The notes below the pieces were generated by a model that saw only the letters and a list, made by a program, of their open reading frames with translations, made no database searches and was not told the origin of the DNA. Below are positions 13,068 to 23,139 of a stretch of DNA of 64,000 nt, piece after piece; positions within the stretch are counted from its first letter, which is position 1; the number at the start of each line of letters is the position of its first letter. Source of the stretch: Turnera subulata (lineage: Eukaryota > Streptophyta > Magnoliopsida > Malpighiales > Passifloraceae); NCBI GenBank assembly GCA_028386065.3, contig JAKUCV010002500.1:263200-327199 (forward strand), written 5' to 3'. The position numbers were made by a program, and so were the translations under genes.

Positions 13068-13387
13068 GTAATGGCTGGATTGCGTGACACCTGGAAGCAT
13101 CACGATCTTTTGACCGAAGGATTGAATAACTACTTCTCGCATTCCGAGCCAAGTGCATTGCCGTGTGATTTGATCGTCCTTTATGTCCCTCATGAAGATC
13201 AACTACTCCTTGGTAGAAACGAAAGTGAGGAGGGGGGTCCCGATCCTAATTTCTCGCGGGAGTGTATAAACTGCCCTTTCGAGAACCAATTAACTTGAGG
13301 TGGTCACACAGCCACATCTGCAAAATAAAATTTATGATTAGATTAAAGGAGATATAATTCTAGGGCATGATAACTGTGATGAAATTA

Positions 13388-14251
13388 TTACCTGGAGAAG
13401 TAAGGAGAACCGGTAAATGGACTACTGGGACAAGCCGCTAGATTATCTAGACAAATAAGAGTTTTACCTAGGACCGAAGGAACCACGCTATAACCACTGA
13501 ACATTTTGGCAACCAGTGTACCTATGCTGAGAAGACACGCGCTAGAACGACCAACAAACAGAAATTCGCTTACCATCATTAGAGCTACGACCTAGTCCTG
13601 CTCACTCTTCCACATCGAGCTATACTCCAAGTATCCAGGTAGCACATCGTCGACGGCATATTGATTGACGAGTGGCGACATGTTCATGTGTTCCCCTTTG
13701 CCTAGAAGATATTCCATCTGTTTGTCAACTAAGGATAAGAACGCACAAACCTCTTGCTCTGTTGTAGTAGCAGGAGAAATCATCACAATATCATCTCCAA
13801 TCCGAGTTTCAAGGAAAGCATTGAATTCGTCCATTGTAGGGCAAATTTTCACCATGGATGGACCAAAGCGAAGCACACGATGATCACGATCCCATAACAT
13901 AGCAGCAGTACGAATTAGGTTCTCATCAACCTTCTCAGCAACAAGATTGAACAAAGCAAAAAATCCCGATAGCTTTGAATCAAGATGGCGCCCTTGAGAA
14001 ATGCTTCCCATCCATTGGAGTACCTTAGCATGAAAATTCTCACTCATGATTGCCCTAGATGTGTTTAGAATATATTTAGATGAGTTATGAGGGTCTCTGG
14101 GTTCCCAAGGGTCTATGTATAACGTTTTAGGGTTGGTGGAATTCAAAAAATCCCTAAAGGCCAAGTTCAATCCCGAAAGGGAAACGTCCAGGGACGTATG
14201 ACCGCCAGGCTGGGTGGTTATATCGCAAAAACCGCCGTGCTCAGCGGTCAT
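13388..14251 (-). pseudogene. Antisense DUF7745 / plant-mobile-domain-like gene inside X1
   Basis: An open frame of 219 codons (14251 down to 13592) contains LIRTAAMLWDRDHRVLRFGP and PTMDEFNAFLE, which I recognise as the N-terminal pattern of plant DUF7745 / mobile-domain proteins. After an in-frame TAG the same frame continues to a likely splice donor (ATGATG|GTAAGC near 13574), and an overlapping frame (13579-13388) encodes VPSVLGKTLICLDNLAAC, also like that family. The first residues (MTAEHGGF...) are written by the GACCGCC/GGCGGTC motif array at 14198-14250, so the genuine start may be a later Met, for example near 14046. Function is unknown; the domain is typical of transposon-borne plant genes. 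It lies antisense to its host retroelement, as does the 31709-33571 gene in X2. Confidence 0.55.
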
Positions 14252-14519
14252 TTACATAAAACCCTCAGGTGCCGGAAGTCATGCCCCACATGGCCCCCCG
14301 GGTGACACTATTCACCGGCCCAAAAAATTCCAAAAGTGAAGGGAAAGGAGAGGAAAAATAGAGCAAAAAATATAAAAAGGAAAAAAAAAAGAGAAAAGAG
14401 GGGAAAAGCTCACTTGTTGACCAAGTCAAACTTTCTGTTGAATAAAAAGGCACTTGTTGAACTTTCTTAAATTGATAACAACAATTTTTTCTTGTGTTCA
14501 AATGATGCTATGCATGTGG

Positions 14520-14960
14520 GCCTCGCCAAGTCTCGATATTTTGACAAGAACATGCAAGGGGCATGCTACCCCATTTCAATACGTTGATTTTCCTAGGGCC
14601 ATGGTGGGCCCTTTTCTTTTATTTTGACTTGAGGAAAGGGTTAGATTACCCTCCTTTTTCATCTAATTGACCACGGGCAAGGATGCCCGAGATGATTCCA
14701 AACCAGGGCCATGCTACCCCCATCCTCGAACCCACAGCTAGATATGCTAGGGGCATGGTGCCCCATCTTGATAGGGATAAACCAATGGCCATGGTGTGCC
14801 CACATTTAGTCGAGGGGTATGATGTGCCTCGCCGTTTTCAATCCTGATTGGTGATTTTTTATACAAGGGCATGCGATGCTTGAAACCTAGACAACCCTTC
14901 CTTAAAGTGGCCTTCACCATCTCTGGCAGAGTTTCCAAACCGGAGTAGTTGATGAAACCG
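14520..14960. other. Degenerate GGGCATG / GCCCC repeats, X1 interior
   Basis: Non-coding. Short phrases such as GGGGCATG...CCCC and GGGCATGGTG recur at irregular spacing. The same style of sequence recurs at about 16140-16690, showing that the two stretches are the same part of family X. No open frame of interest is seen. Confidence 0.4.
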
Positions 14961-14972
14961 TAGAAACCTACG

Positions 14973-15503
14973 AGGTAAGATGATTCCCGAACCGAGGAAG
15001 ATTCATCACCAATCTACGGGATAAGATAATTCCCCAAACTGAGGAAGATTCCTCACAAACTCACGGGATGAGATGATTATCAAAATTGAGGAAGATTCCT
15101 AACAAACTCATAGAATGAGATGATTTCCAAAACCGAGGAAGATTATTAAAAAACTCACGGGATGAGATGATTCCTAAAACCGAGGAAGATTCCTCACAAA
15201 CCTACGGGATGAGATGATTCCCAAACCGAGGAAGATTCCTCACAAACTCATGGGATGAGATGATTTCCAAAATCGAGGAAGATTCCTCACAAACTTACAA
15301 GATGAGATGATTCCCAAACTGAGGAAGATTCCTCACAAACTCACGGGATAAGATGATTCCAAACCGAGGAAGATTCCTCACAAACCTACGGGATGAGATG
15401 ATTCCCAAAATCGAGAAAGATTCCTCACAAACCCACGAGATGAGATGATTCCTAAACCGAGGAAGTTTCTTGACGAGCCCTTGGGATGAGATGATTCCCA
15501 AAA
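14973..15503. repeat. Tandem repeat, about 11 copies of a 45-47 bp unit
   Basis: The unit reads roughly GATGAGATGATTCCCAAA followed by CCGAGGAAGATTCCTCACAA and ACTCACGG. Copies differ by scattered substitutions and 1-2 bp indels. The array sits about 140 bp before an X-family LTR start, so it is in the element's 3' untranslated region. The frames on the minus strand through it are only the repeat translated. Confidence 0.85.
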
Positions 15504-15639
15504 ACCAGGGCATGGAATGCTCCAACCCATGACACATGCAATGAAAACATTAGTCAAATAGCAAACCCTCACAAATTTGGTTGTTCTTTCTTGCATTATT
15601 TTGTCCTTAGTTCCTAAGGACTCATCAACGAGGGGCACC

Positions 15640-16150
15640 TATAAACACCCAAATTTAACCCACGAACATTTTATTAATTGAGATTTTAGATGTGTTAAAC
15701 CACAAGATTAATGAGATGATTTAGTCTTTTGCTAGAATATATATAGAATTTAATTTGATAGAATATGCAAATTTTGTAATTTGAACTTTTTATGTGTTTG
15801 AGCTTTAGGATTAATAAGATGATTTAATCTTAAGCTAAGAATGTGCTTTAGGTCTGATTTAATAAAATATGTTGTTTTATTTACTTGGGCTATTTATTTA
15901 TTTTAACCCAATAATATTGACATGATTTATTTTTGGGCTAGAAATAGATTTGGAGCCTAGGTTAATAAAACATGGATCCTCCAAAGTTAATTGGCAATAA
16001 ACACATTACTTGCAGCCTAAATTTAGTTTTGATTTTTGTAGAAAATCAGAATTAAATTGTCCTTTTTATGGTATATGTGTTTTTAGTAAGAAATTACATG
16101 GAAAGTGGGGCTTAACGTGTATTAATCATACATGGAAACTTTAGGAGGGG
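15640..16150 (+). mobile_element. Truncated X-family LTR (first third)
   Basis: After the polypurine-like AACGAGGGGCACC the sequence TATAAACACCCAAATTTAACCC parallels the X LTR start (TGTGAACACCCAAATTTGGCCC). It follows the X LTR for about 500 bp, including an ATTAATGAGATGATTTA-type phrase and the block with TTAGTTTTGATTTTTGTAG. It then passes into internal GGGCATG-type sequence instead of the LTR promoter region, so the LTR is broken by a deletion or recombination. Confidence 0.55.
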
Positions 16151-18478
16151 TAGACTATGCCCATACTATGAAGTCGATTTTTGACTATGGGCATGATGGG
16201 CCCCGAGATGATTTTTGAAAAAATCGGGGGCATTTTACCCCCATTAATGAGTTCACTTTTAGGGGCATGTCAGGCCTAAGCTTCGCTTTGACTTTGAGCT
16301 AGAAACGGGGTAGATCGGGCCCATATCAGGAAGTTAATTTTTGACTATGGGCATGAGATGCCCCAAGATGCTCTTTGAGCCGGTTTGAGAAATGGCACGA
16401 TGTGCCCTGAGTCGACGATGAGAGATGCTGCTGGGGCGTGGTGCTCTAACTTGGTTGATTAGAAACCAATGGGCATGGCATACCCACATCGAGCATTGAG
16501 TTGTAAACTCTAAATTTAGACAAGGGGCATGTCATGCCTCAATTTTTGAGATGATACATAGTGTAAGGGCATGACATGCCCTAAGTTTTAGATAGTTGTT
16601 CCCATGGGCACGATCTGCCCCAATGAGATAGACCCAAACGTGAGAGGCCCCGAGAATATAGACGTTCAACCCTCTTGGGTGCCACAGATGGAGAAAGGGT
16701 GAAACGCCCCGACCCGTATTTACCGTACACAGTAAACACGTGTCGGAACTGTGACAACCCAACCAAAATCAACCCAAGCATACAGTGTACCCAACTGAAA
16801 CCTGGGCCCAACAGCCCAAAATAGGAAACATCATAAATAACAAAACCGGCCCAATGGCCCAATAATATCAATAAAATGCACAACGGAAGACTTAACAACT
16901 CACTAAACACTGTATGTGACATAGATGCAAACTATGGATCCAAGTCCTGTCCAAGGGATAACGCCGCAGCCTGTTTGGAATGCACCAAACCTGTACCAAA
17001 AATAACTCATCCTACGGGATGACAGCCCGCAGGTGAGGGGTGAGTCCGAAGTGCTCACCGACGAAAGATAGACCATCAATATGAACACTAAAATTACTCA
17101 AGTCCAAAAACAGGCAAAAACCGCCAAAATAAATGAAAAGACTCAACAAAATCCAATTTCCAATTTTATCTTTTCCGGGCCCCGTCACGGATAAGCTAGG
17201 GTCGTACCAGGTTATCAACCTGCTCCTGATGCCAGATCAAAAGAACCCGGGATCAACATCCCAATATCAAACTCAGGGATCAACATCCCAATCAAACTGG
17301 CATCAACATGCCCATCACAAGTAACCCAGATCATGGCCACCACAAAACAGTCTCAAACCATTCGGTCGTACCACTACTTACCACGCGACAATTATAATAC
17401 CGTCATTAAAATCAAATCACAGGGATCGACATCCCTAACCAAGATACCGGGATAGACATCCCATCCAAAATACCAAGGATTGACATCCTTGTCACAATTT
17501 ATTATTAATTCATTATACTTATTCCAAAAGACACAGAAAATCAACACGGGAATAAACATCCCAAAAACCAACATGGGATAAACATCCCGACCACAATCAA
17601 GACAATGCGATAAACATCCCGAACCAAACCACAGCAAATGCAACATGCAATAATCAACAAAACATAATAACCGAGTAATATAGGCACATATCGAAGGAAA
17701 TCCATCCGCACCTTGGCCGATTACTCAACTTCGGAAACAATGACCGGTTCCAAGCCGGCTCCTCGGGAAACTGCCCGATATCCAAACCTATACCATAAAA
17801 CAATATATACACATAAATGCACATGATCGATATACTATGATGCCAAACTGCGTAATAACCCATCCCGGTTCTTATTCTTTATTGTTTCCATTTACCGAAA
17901 ATATTTTACCGTACGTATTTCCGAATATAATTTCGGTACCATACTTTAATTAAAACTCTTTTAAAATATTTTCATAAATAATATACTTTTTTCAAAATAA
18001 TAATTACCATAATTTTCTGGAAAATATAGCACATATACATTTTCCAAAACTATTAAATCAACATATTTTTCTAGCAACATAAATATATAACTATATATGT
18101 CATATATTTAGAAAATATCATCCTTTAGAAAAATATATATAAAGACAATCATATGCTATTTATATACTTTTCCAGAAAATATATACTTATAAAAGCTTAT
18201 TCTGAAAATAATTACAAATTATTAAATACACATTTTTATTTCCTAAGGACAAATACATTTCGAAAACAATCATAAATCAATATAACTATTTATATTTCAG
18301 AAATATACCTATATATATTTTCCAAGAATAATAACATATACATACTGTATTCCAGAGAAATAATAACATATAATTATAATTTCCAGAAAATATTTTCAAG
18401 GTATATATCTTTTTCCTAGATAAACATAATACTAATTTTCAAAATATAATATAACTATCTTCAATTTTCAAAATCAAG

Positions 18479-18480
<2 letters not shown>

Positions 18481-18541
<61 letters not shown>
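18481..18541. repeat. (AT)n microsatellite in solo LTR
   Basis: An almost pure run of alternating T and A about 60 bp long, inside an AT-rich stretch of the solo LTR. Confidence 0.9.
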
Positions 18542-18543
<2 letters not shown>

Positions 18544-19074
18544 TCCCAATAGCATAATTAAAACTAACTATATTTCAAAAGATAAATACTTATTTTTCCC
18601 AAATTAAAACCAGCAAGTAAATAAATAAATATATATATGTATATTGTTTTGTTTTTTTTAATTAAAAACAACAACTGGTCGCAACCCGGATCCAGAACCA
18701 GGCGCAACCCGGACTGCACAGCGGGTCACCCGATCTTACCAGTGGGTATAGAGACGGCGGCGCGTCGACAGCTCGAGGGAAGGAAAGGCGAGCTCAGCTG
18801 CGGCATCAGGTAACTTGGTGCGGCGCGAGGGCGACGGAAAGGAGGCGCAGCGTCGCCGGTGACGTCGTCAGCGGCGCGGAGAAGGAGATCCGCGGGTTGC
18901 ACGGCGGGTCAACGGCGCTGCAGTGCGCGTCCGGCGGCGTAACCGAGCGGGGGTGACGGCGTTCAGTCGGCGACGGCGTGTCGAAGGGGCTGGTGGTGGC
19001 GGTGCGGCGAGAGGCGGCCCGGAGCCTCAACTCGTGAACAGTAACCGGAAGGTGACATACTCTTCATCTTCTTC

Positions 19075-19346
19075 CGGGTTTTCTTCATTTTTTTTCTTTT
19101 TTCTCTATTTTTCTTCTTCCTTTTTTTCTTTTCCTATTTTCCGAATTTCTCTTTTTTTCTCTTTGTTTTTTTTCCACTCCCTCTCTGTTTCTTTTTTTCT
19201 ATTTTTTTCTTTTTTTATTTATTTCTTCTTCTTCTTTTTTCCTCTTTCTTTTCTTTCCTCTCTTTTCTTTTCTTTTTCCCTCTTTTCTTTTTTTCTCTCC
19301 TTTTTCTTCTTTTTTTTCACCTCTCCTTCTCTTCCTCTCCTTCTCC
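19075..19346. repeat. Polypyrimidine (TTTC/CTTTT) tract
   Basis: About 270 bp that is almost entirely C and T on the plus strand. The predicted frames here (poly-Phe/Ser on plus, poly-Lys/Arg on minus) are composition artefacts. It sits in the solo LTR next to a GC-rich block (18720-19030). Confidence 0.85.
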
Positions 19347-19694
19347 TCTGCTTTCTTTTTATAACGGTGAATTTACTGTGAACCTGTGATTCATCAATAA
19401 TGCAGCTTGTCTGCATTATTGAAGCGAGTCCGGTCCGGACCAGAAAATAACTGATACCTCCCTAGTTATTTTCCGGTGTGATTTTTCGAGAAATTTCGAA
19501 ACCCAAAAAATACCAACTTAGGCCCGAAAAATCCACGGAAAAATCACGAGCGCGGGAAAACTCTCGGTTTCGAAAAACGACTCCCGATTTACCTTGAATT
19601 AATTACCCAAGGTTAATTCAACAGTAAATCACGGTAAAAAGACTTTTACAGTCCCGGTAAAAATATAAAATTTTACCCGGGCTGTTACAAAGGG

Positions 19695-20186
19695 AAGAGG
19701 TATCCAAATGGCAGCCTGTAGTACTGAACCCCTCTAGGGTAGGAAGATGACGACATAGGATGAGATGATTCCCCAGTAGATGAACTTTACCCCAGTGCAA
19801 TAGATGCTAAAATCGACTTTTGAGGATAAGATGATTCCCCATTAGAATGCATAGGGATGAGATGATTTCCTGATAGAGTTCTCCGATGATGAGATGATTC
19901 CTCATATTTTTTTTCCTAAGGAGGGGATGAATCCCTAACCTGCTTTCCCCGGTGGAGAATCCATCAGGTTCCCTAACTGGAGTGCGAGGCATTCCACTTA
20001 CCTCCCAGGGATGAGATGATTCCCTACCAACCCGGGATGAGATGATTCCCAAGCACCTGGAGCACGGAGTGTTCCGATTCGCGGCACGCAGATAGCATCA
20101 TCGGATAGTAGTAGACTCTCATATTTGAGTGTTCTTGTCTAGCGTTGATTCGTCCTCAATTCCTAAGGACTCATTAATGAGGCATC
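19695..20186 (+). mobile_element. X-family internal 3' fragment with GATGAGATGATTCC repeats
   Basis: It resumes the sequence interrupted by the solo LTR. It contains several irregular copies of GATGAGATGATTCC between about 19755 and 20050, ends with the phrase CAATTCCTAAGGACTCATTA (compare 15610 on), and leads directly into an LTR start at 20187. No gene is seen. Confidence 0.55.
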
Positions 20187-20698
20187 TGTGAACACCCAAA
20201 TTTGGACCATCCATATTTTATTATTTTGCACTTTTTATTTGTTTTAACCCAATATTAATGAGATGATTTCAGCTTGAGCTTATAATATCTTTAGAGTTTG
20301 ATTTAATGGAATATAGATACCCACAAGAGTTTAGCCCATAGGAACACATTCCTTACAACTCAATTTGGTTCTGATTTCGTGGAAAATTAGAATCAAAATT
20401 TTCTTTTCAGTGAAATTTGAGTTTATAGTAAACAATGTGATGATTTGGCTGAAGTTAAGATAATTGGAGTGATTTGGAGGAGTAGCCATCAAGTTAGGAG
20501 GGTAGCCATCAAGTTAGGATTGTTTCCTGATCTGACAACATTTATTTCACGCTTAAAGATCAAGTCAGATCGGAATTGATGAGAATCGGGGTTCAGAAAA
20601 GGCTAGAACGCGTAACAGTAATACGGGCCAGGCGGTTATCTCGTGATGACCGCCAAACCCGGCGTTCATATAAGCAAAGACCGCCAGAGCCAGGCATC
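20187..20698 (+). mobile_element. Truncated X-family LTR abutting the X2 5' LTR
   Basis: It starts TGTGAACACCCAAATTTGGACC and contains the LTR phrases AATGAGATGATTT and GATTTCGTGGAAAATTAGAA. It then reaches the GGCGGTT/GACCGCC motif zone (20626-20690), where it stops. The next base begins another complete X LTR. Two LTRs head to tail, one truncated, suggest recombination among copies. Confidence 0.6.
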
Positions 20699-22308
20699 TG
20701 TGAACACCCAAATTTGGCCCATGAAAATTATATTGAGATTAGACTCCAGACATGTTTGAATCATAAGACTGATGAGTTAGTCTTGGGTTGAAGCATGGAT
20801 ATTTTAGTAGAATTTATATGTTATAGTAATTAAGACTTTTATATGTCTAGGATTAATGAGACGATTTAATCATAGGATACATTAAGGACTAAATTGCTAA
20901 AATGTATTTTATCTCATTAAATTTGGGCTTGTTTATTTGTTAAACCCAATTATATTTATTCTTTGGATTGAAGATAAATGTAAGGGTCCAATTTAATAAG
21001 GTATGGACTTTCTTCAGAGTTGCACAGCCCATTAACACCTTGCTTGCAGACAAATTTAGCTCTGATTTTCGTGAAAAATCAGAGTTAAATCATTCCTTAA
21101 TAGCAAGAATGTTTTTGGTATGATTTTGGCTTAAAATGAGGAATCAATGTGTAATTAGTTAATTAGGAGATAATTGAGAGGAGTAGTAATCAAGAAAGCA
21201 AAGGATTCTGGGCAGTCTAGGGGTTAATTACGCGGTAGGATCAATCAGAGAGGAATTAGGGGAGAATCGGGGACCGAAAAAGGAAAGAACGGGTGAGAAG
21301 CGTAGGCGCGGGCGGTCTTCTCGGGATGACCGCCGGGCCTGGGCAGTCTTCCACCCATGACCGCCTGGCCTGGCTGTCATCCTATGGATGACAGGCCGGC
21401 CATGACAGTCATGCACACCCATAAACAAGTTTTCTCCCCGATTTTCGCCCGTATTCTGATTCTACTCGATTTTGGCCCAGATTTTTTGGCCATTACCTTG
21501 ATCATTAAGTTGGTCCATGCCCCTAGGCTACTCAGAACACTATAAATAGGACCCTCCTCTCACATTTCAATGGGGAGATTCGATTACACAAACACTCTTC
21601 ATAAAGCTTTGGAGCTTGGAGAAACTCTATCTCTCCAAGCTTAAGAAATAGTTCTATAGGCAAAAATCTGGCAGAATTTCGTGGGTAGCATCATCCATTG
21701 AAGGCAGCAGAGGGGAAAATCAAGAAGAACTCCAAGATTGAGTTGAGGAGTGGGAGGAAATTGTGTGGGGGGGGGCACAACCCAAACCAAGGAGCTAGAG
21801 GAGGGCTACAAGAGGTAATCCTAATCTCTTTTTGTCTGACCAATTATTGTTGAGATGTTGATGTTGATGATGATGTGACTGTTGTGATGCCATGTCAAGA
21901 ACTACGTGTGCTTTGAACCCGGTGGCCCGGGTACGTAGGTGGTTCCTAGTGGTGGAAACTCAAGCTCAATCTTCTTCTTCTCCCCTTTCTTTTTAATATT
22001 CAGTTATTATGTGTTTTGGTGCTCACACTTGCACACTTTCACAAGGCATACAAAATCCTCTAAATGCACAAAGTTTCGCCCCAACATGGCCATGTGCCTA
22101 ACACCTTCTCATCCATGACGAATCCCCGGGTCCAACGTCTTTGGTTCGTTATCCAGTTGCCTAAATGGAGTCACATGAAGGGTTTTTCCCAAATTTTTGT
22201 CCCTTAATAAAATTTGGGTGGCGACTCCAAAGATGTTGGATGATGGTTATGAAGAAGGTGTAATGGAAAGGTGAATAGGCCCAAGTGATGTTGGGTCGAG
22301 TATTCACA
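20699..22308 (+). repeat. 5' LTR of X2
   Basis: Direct repeat of 35802-37427. It contains the GGCGGTC/GACCGCC motif zone (21309-21416), the TATA box TATAAATAGG at 21541-21550, and near its 3' end TGGCGACTCC (22219-22228), which repeats the core of the primer-binding site about 90 bp upstream of it. Several motif copies have lost their CpG compared with the 3' LTR. Confidence 0.85.
21541..21550 (+). promoter_or_regulatory. TATA box of X2 5' LTR
   Basis: TATAAATAGG followed by ACCCTCCTCTCACATTTC. The identical box is in the 3' LTR at 36661-36670 and a close relative is at 3905-3914. It marks the likely start region of element transcription. Confidence 0.7.
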
Positions 22309-22310
22309 GC

Positions 22311-22328
22311 TGGCTACTCCGCTGGGGA
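22311..22328 (+). other. Primer-binding site of X2
   Basis: TGGCTACTCCGCTGGGGA lies two bases after the LTR end. The form TGGCGACTCCGCTGGGGA, one base different, would pair with a tRNA 3' end in TCGCCA (tRNA-Arg type, from memory of Tat/Ogre elements). Confidence 0.6.
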
Positions 22329-23071
22329 TTTTGAGGATTCAAGAAACTTTGTGCAATTATTGAATTTTGTATGCCTTTTTATGTGTCATCATACGTGCCC
22401 TGCATTCATGATAATTGTTGTGAAGCCCTTACCGTAAGAGGGACAGGGGATCCAAGTCCGATACAATGCTTTCTTTAAGAGATAGTGGCTTGTGTGAACC
22501 AGTTTCTCGCTGCTCATGCAATGATAGGGATTAATGGACCTTGGACCTCACGCGATATCTTTTATCACATGTGAGTAGGCCAAACTATTCCTTAGCGGCA
22601 GTCTTTCAGCCCCCAACCAGCTGTATACCCTGAGCATCTCATGCATGATGGATCAATAAGTGTTTAGTGCATTCGTGTGATGTTTATTGTGTTTTATATG
22701 TGTATGGCATGCCTTGTTATTTTGGGATTCAATTTTATGCATACATTGGGGTTGGAGAGAAATGGAAAAAGGGAGAAAGAAAGATACCTCGACAGTCCAA
22801 GAAGCGATTTGCCAAATTAGAGCATCCTGAGAATCTTTACTTTACAGAAATTTGGGTTGGTGCCCGGTTGCTTCGAGAATTTGAAAAGTTAGCATCGCCA
22901 TGCATTACATATAACATCTTGCATAGTTTCTAAAATATGAAACGTGCCGAGTCAAGAGTCTACCCTCACACTCCTTTTCCCTTTAACTAAATCATCTGTT
23001 GTCCACACTTTTCCTTGAACCTTTCCAAGTATTGAAACCCAATTATTCACCATTCATAGTAAGAAGAAATC
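22329..23071 (+). other. X2 leader region, no recognised gene
   Basis: It lies between the primer-binding site and the gag-like ORF. An 88-codon open frame at 22667-22933 includes WKKGERKIPRQSKKRF and a leucine/phenylalanine-rich end, with no family I recognise. Sequence near 22900-23060 parallels 4900-5080 of X1 (CATAACA... then CACTCC and a phrase before ATCATGAG), so this is a conserved leader of the family. Confidence 0.35.
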
Positions 23072-23139
23072 ATGAGCAATGAGCATGCAGACCAGACAAG
23101 AAACACTATGGGCATGGGGACGGGTCCCGCAGTTGAACC
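23072..23139 (+). pseudogene. First part of X2 gag-like ORF, cut by nested element
   Basis: ATG at 23072 opens MSNEHADQTRNTMG, matching the X1 ORF start MSDEH. It runs in frame up to GPAVEP at 23139, where the nested Gypsy element begins. Sequence after that element (29978 on) resumes with EPLVYEERNLEQ in a compatible frame. The duplicated GAACC (23135-23139 and 29980-29984) marks the insertion site. Confidence 0.55.

Larger units (their letters stand above)
16700..19689 (-). mobile_element. Solo LTR, Gypsy-type, minus orientation, perfect TSD
   Basis: The plus strand begins TGAAACGCCCCGACCCGTATTTACC and ends CCCGGGCTGTTACA. Reversed, this is an LTR starting TGTAACAGCCCGGG and ending GGGGCGTTTCA, the same termini as the Gypsy LTRs at 49605 and 56071. 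It is flanked by identical 5-mers AAGGG (16695-16699 and 19690-19694). No internal retroelement sequence lies between the ends, so it is a solo LTR. It includes an AT dinucleotide run and a long polypyrimidine tract. It interrupts X-family internal repeats, which resume at 19695. Confidence 0.9.

Noticed and set aside
18923..19381. 152-codon Phe/Ser-rich frame and an opposing Lys/Arg-rich frame
   Set aside because: Both come from the polypyrimidine tract in a solo LTR.
22667..22933. 88-codon frame in the X2 leader as a gene
   Set aside because: No counterpart frame was seen at the matching place in X1 and no family was recognised; kept only as a note on the leader.
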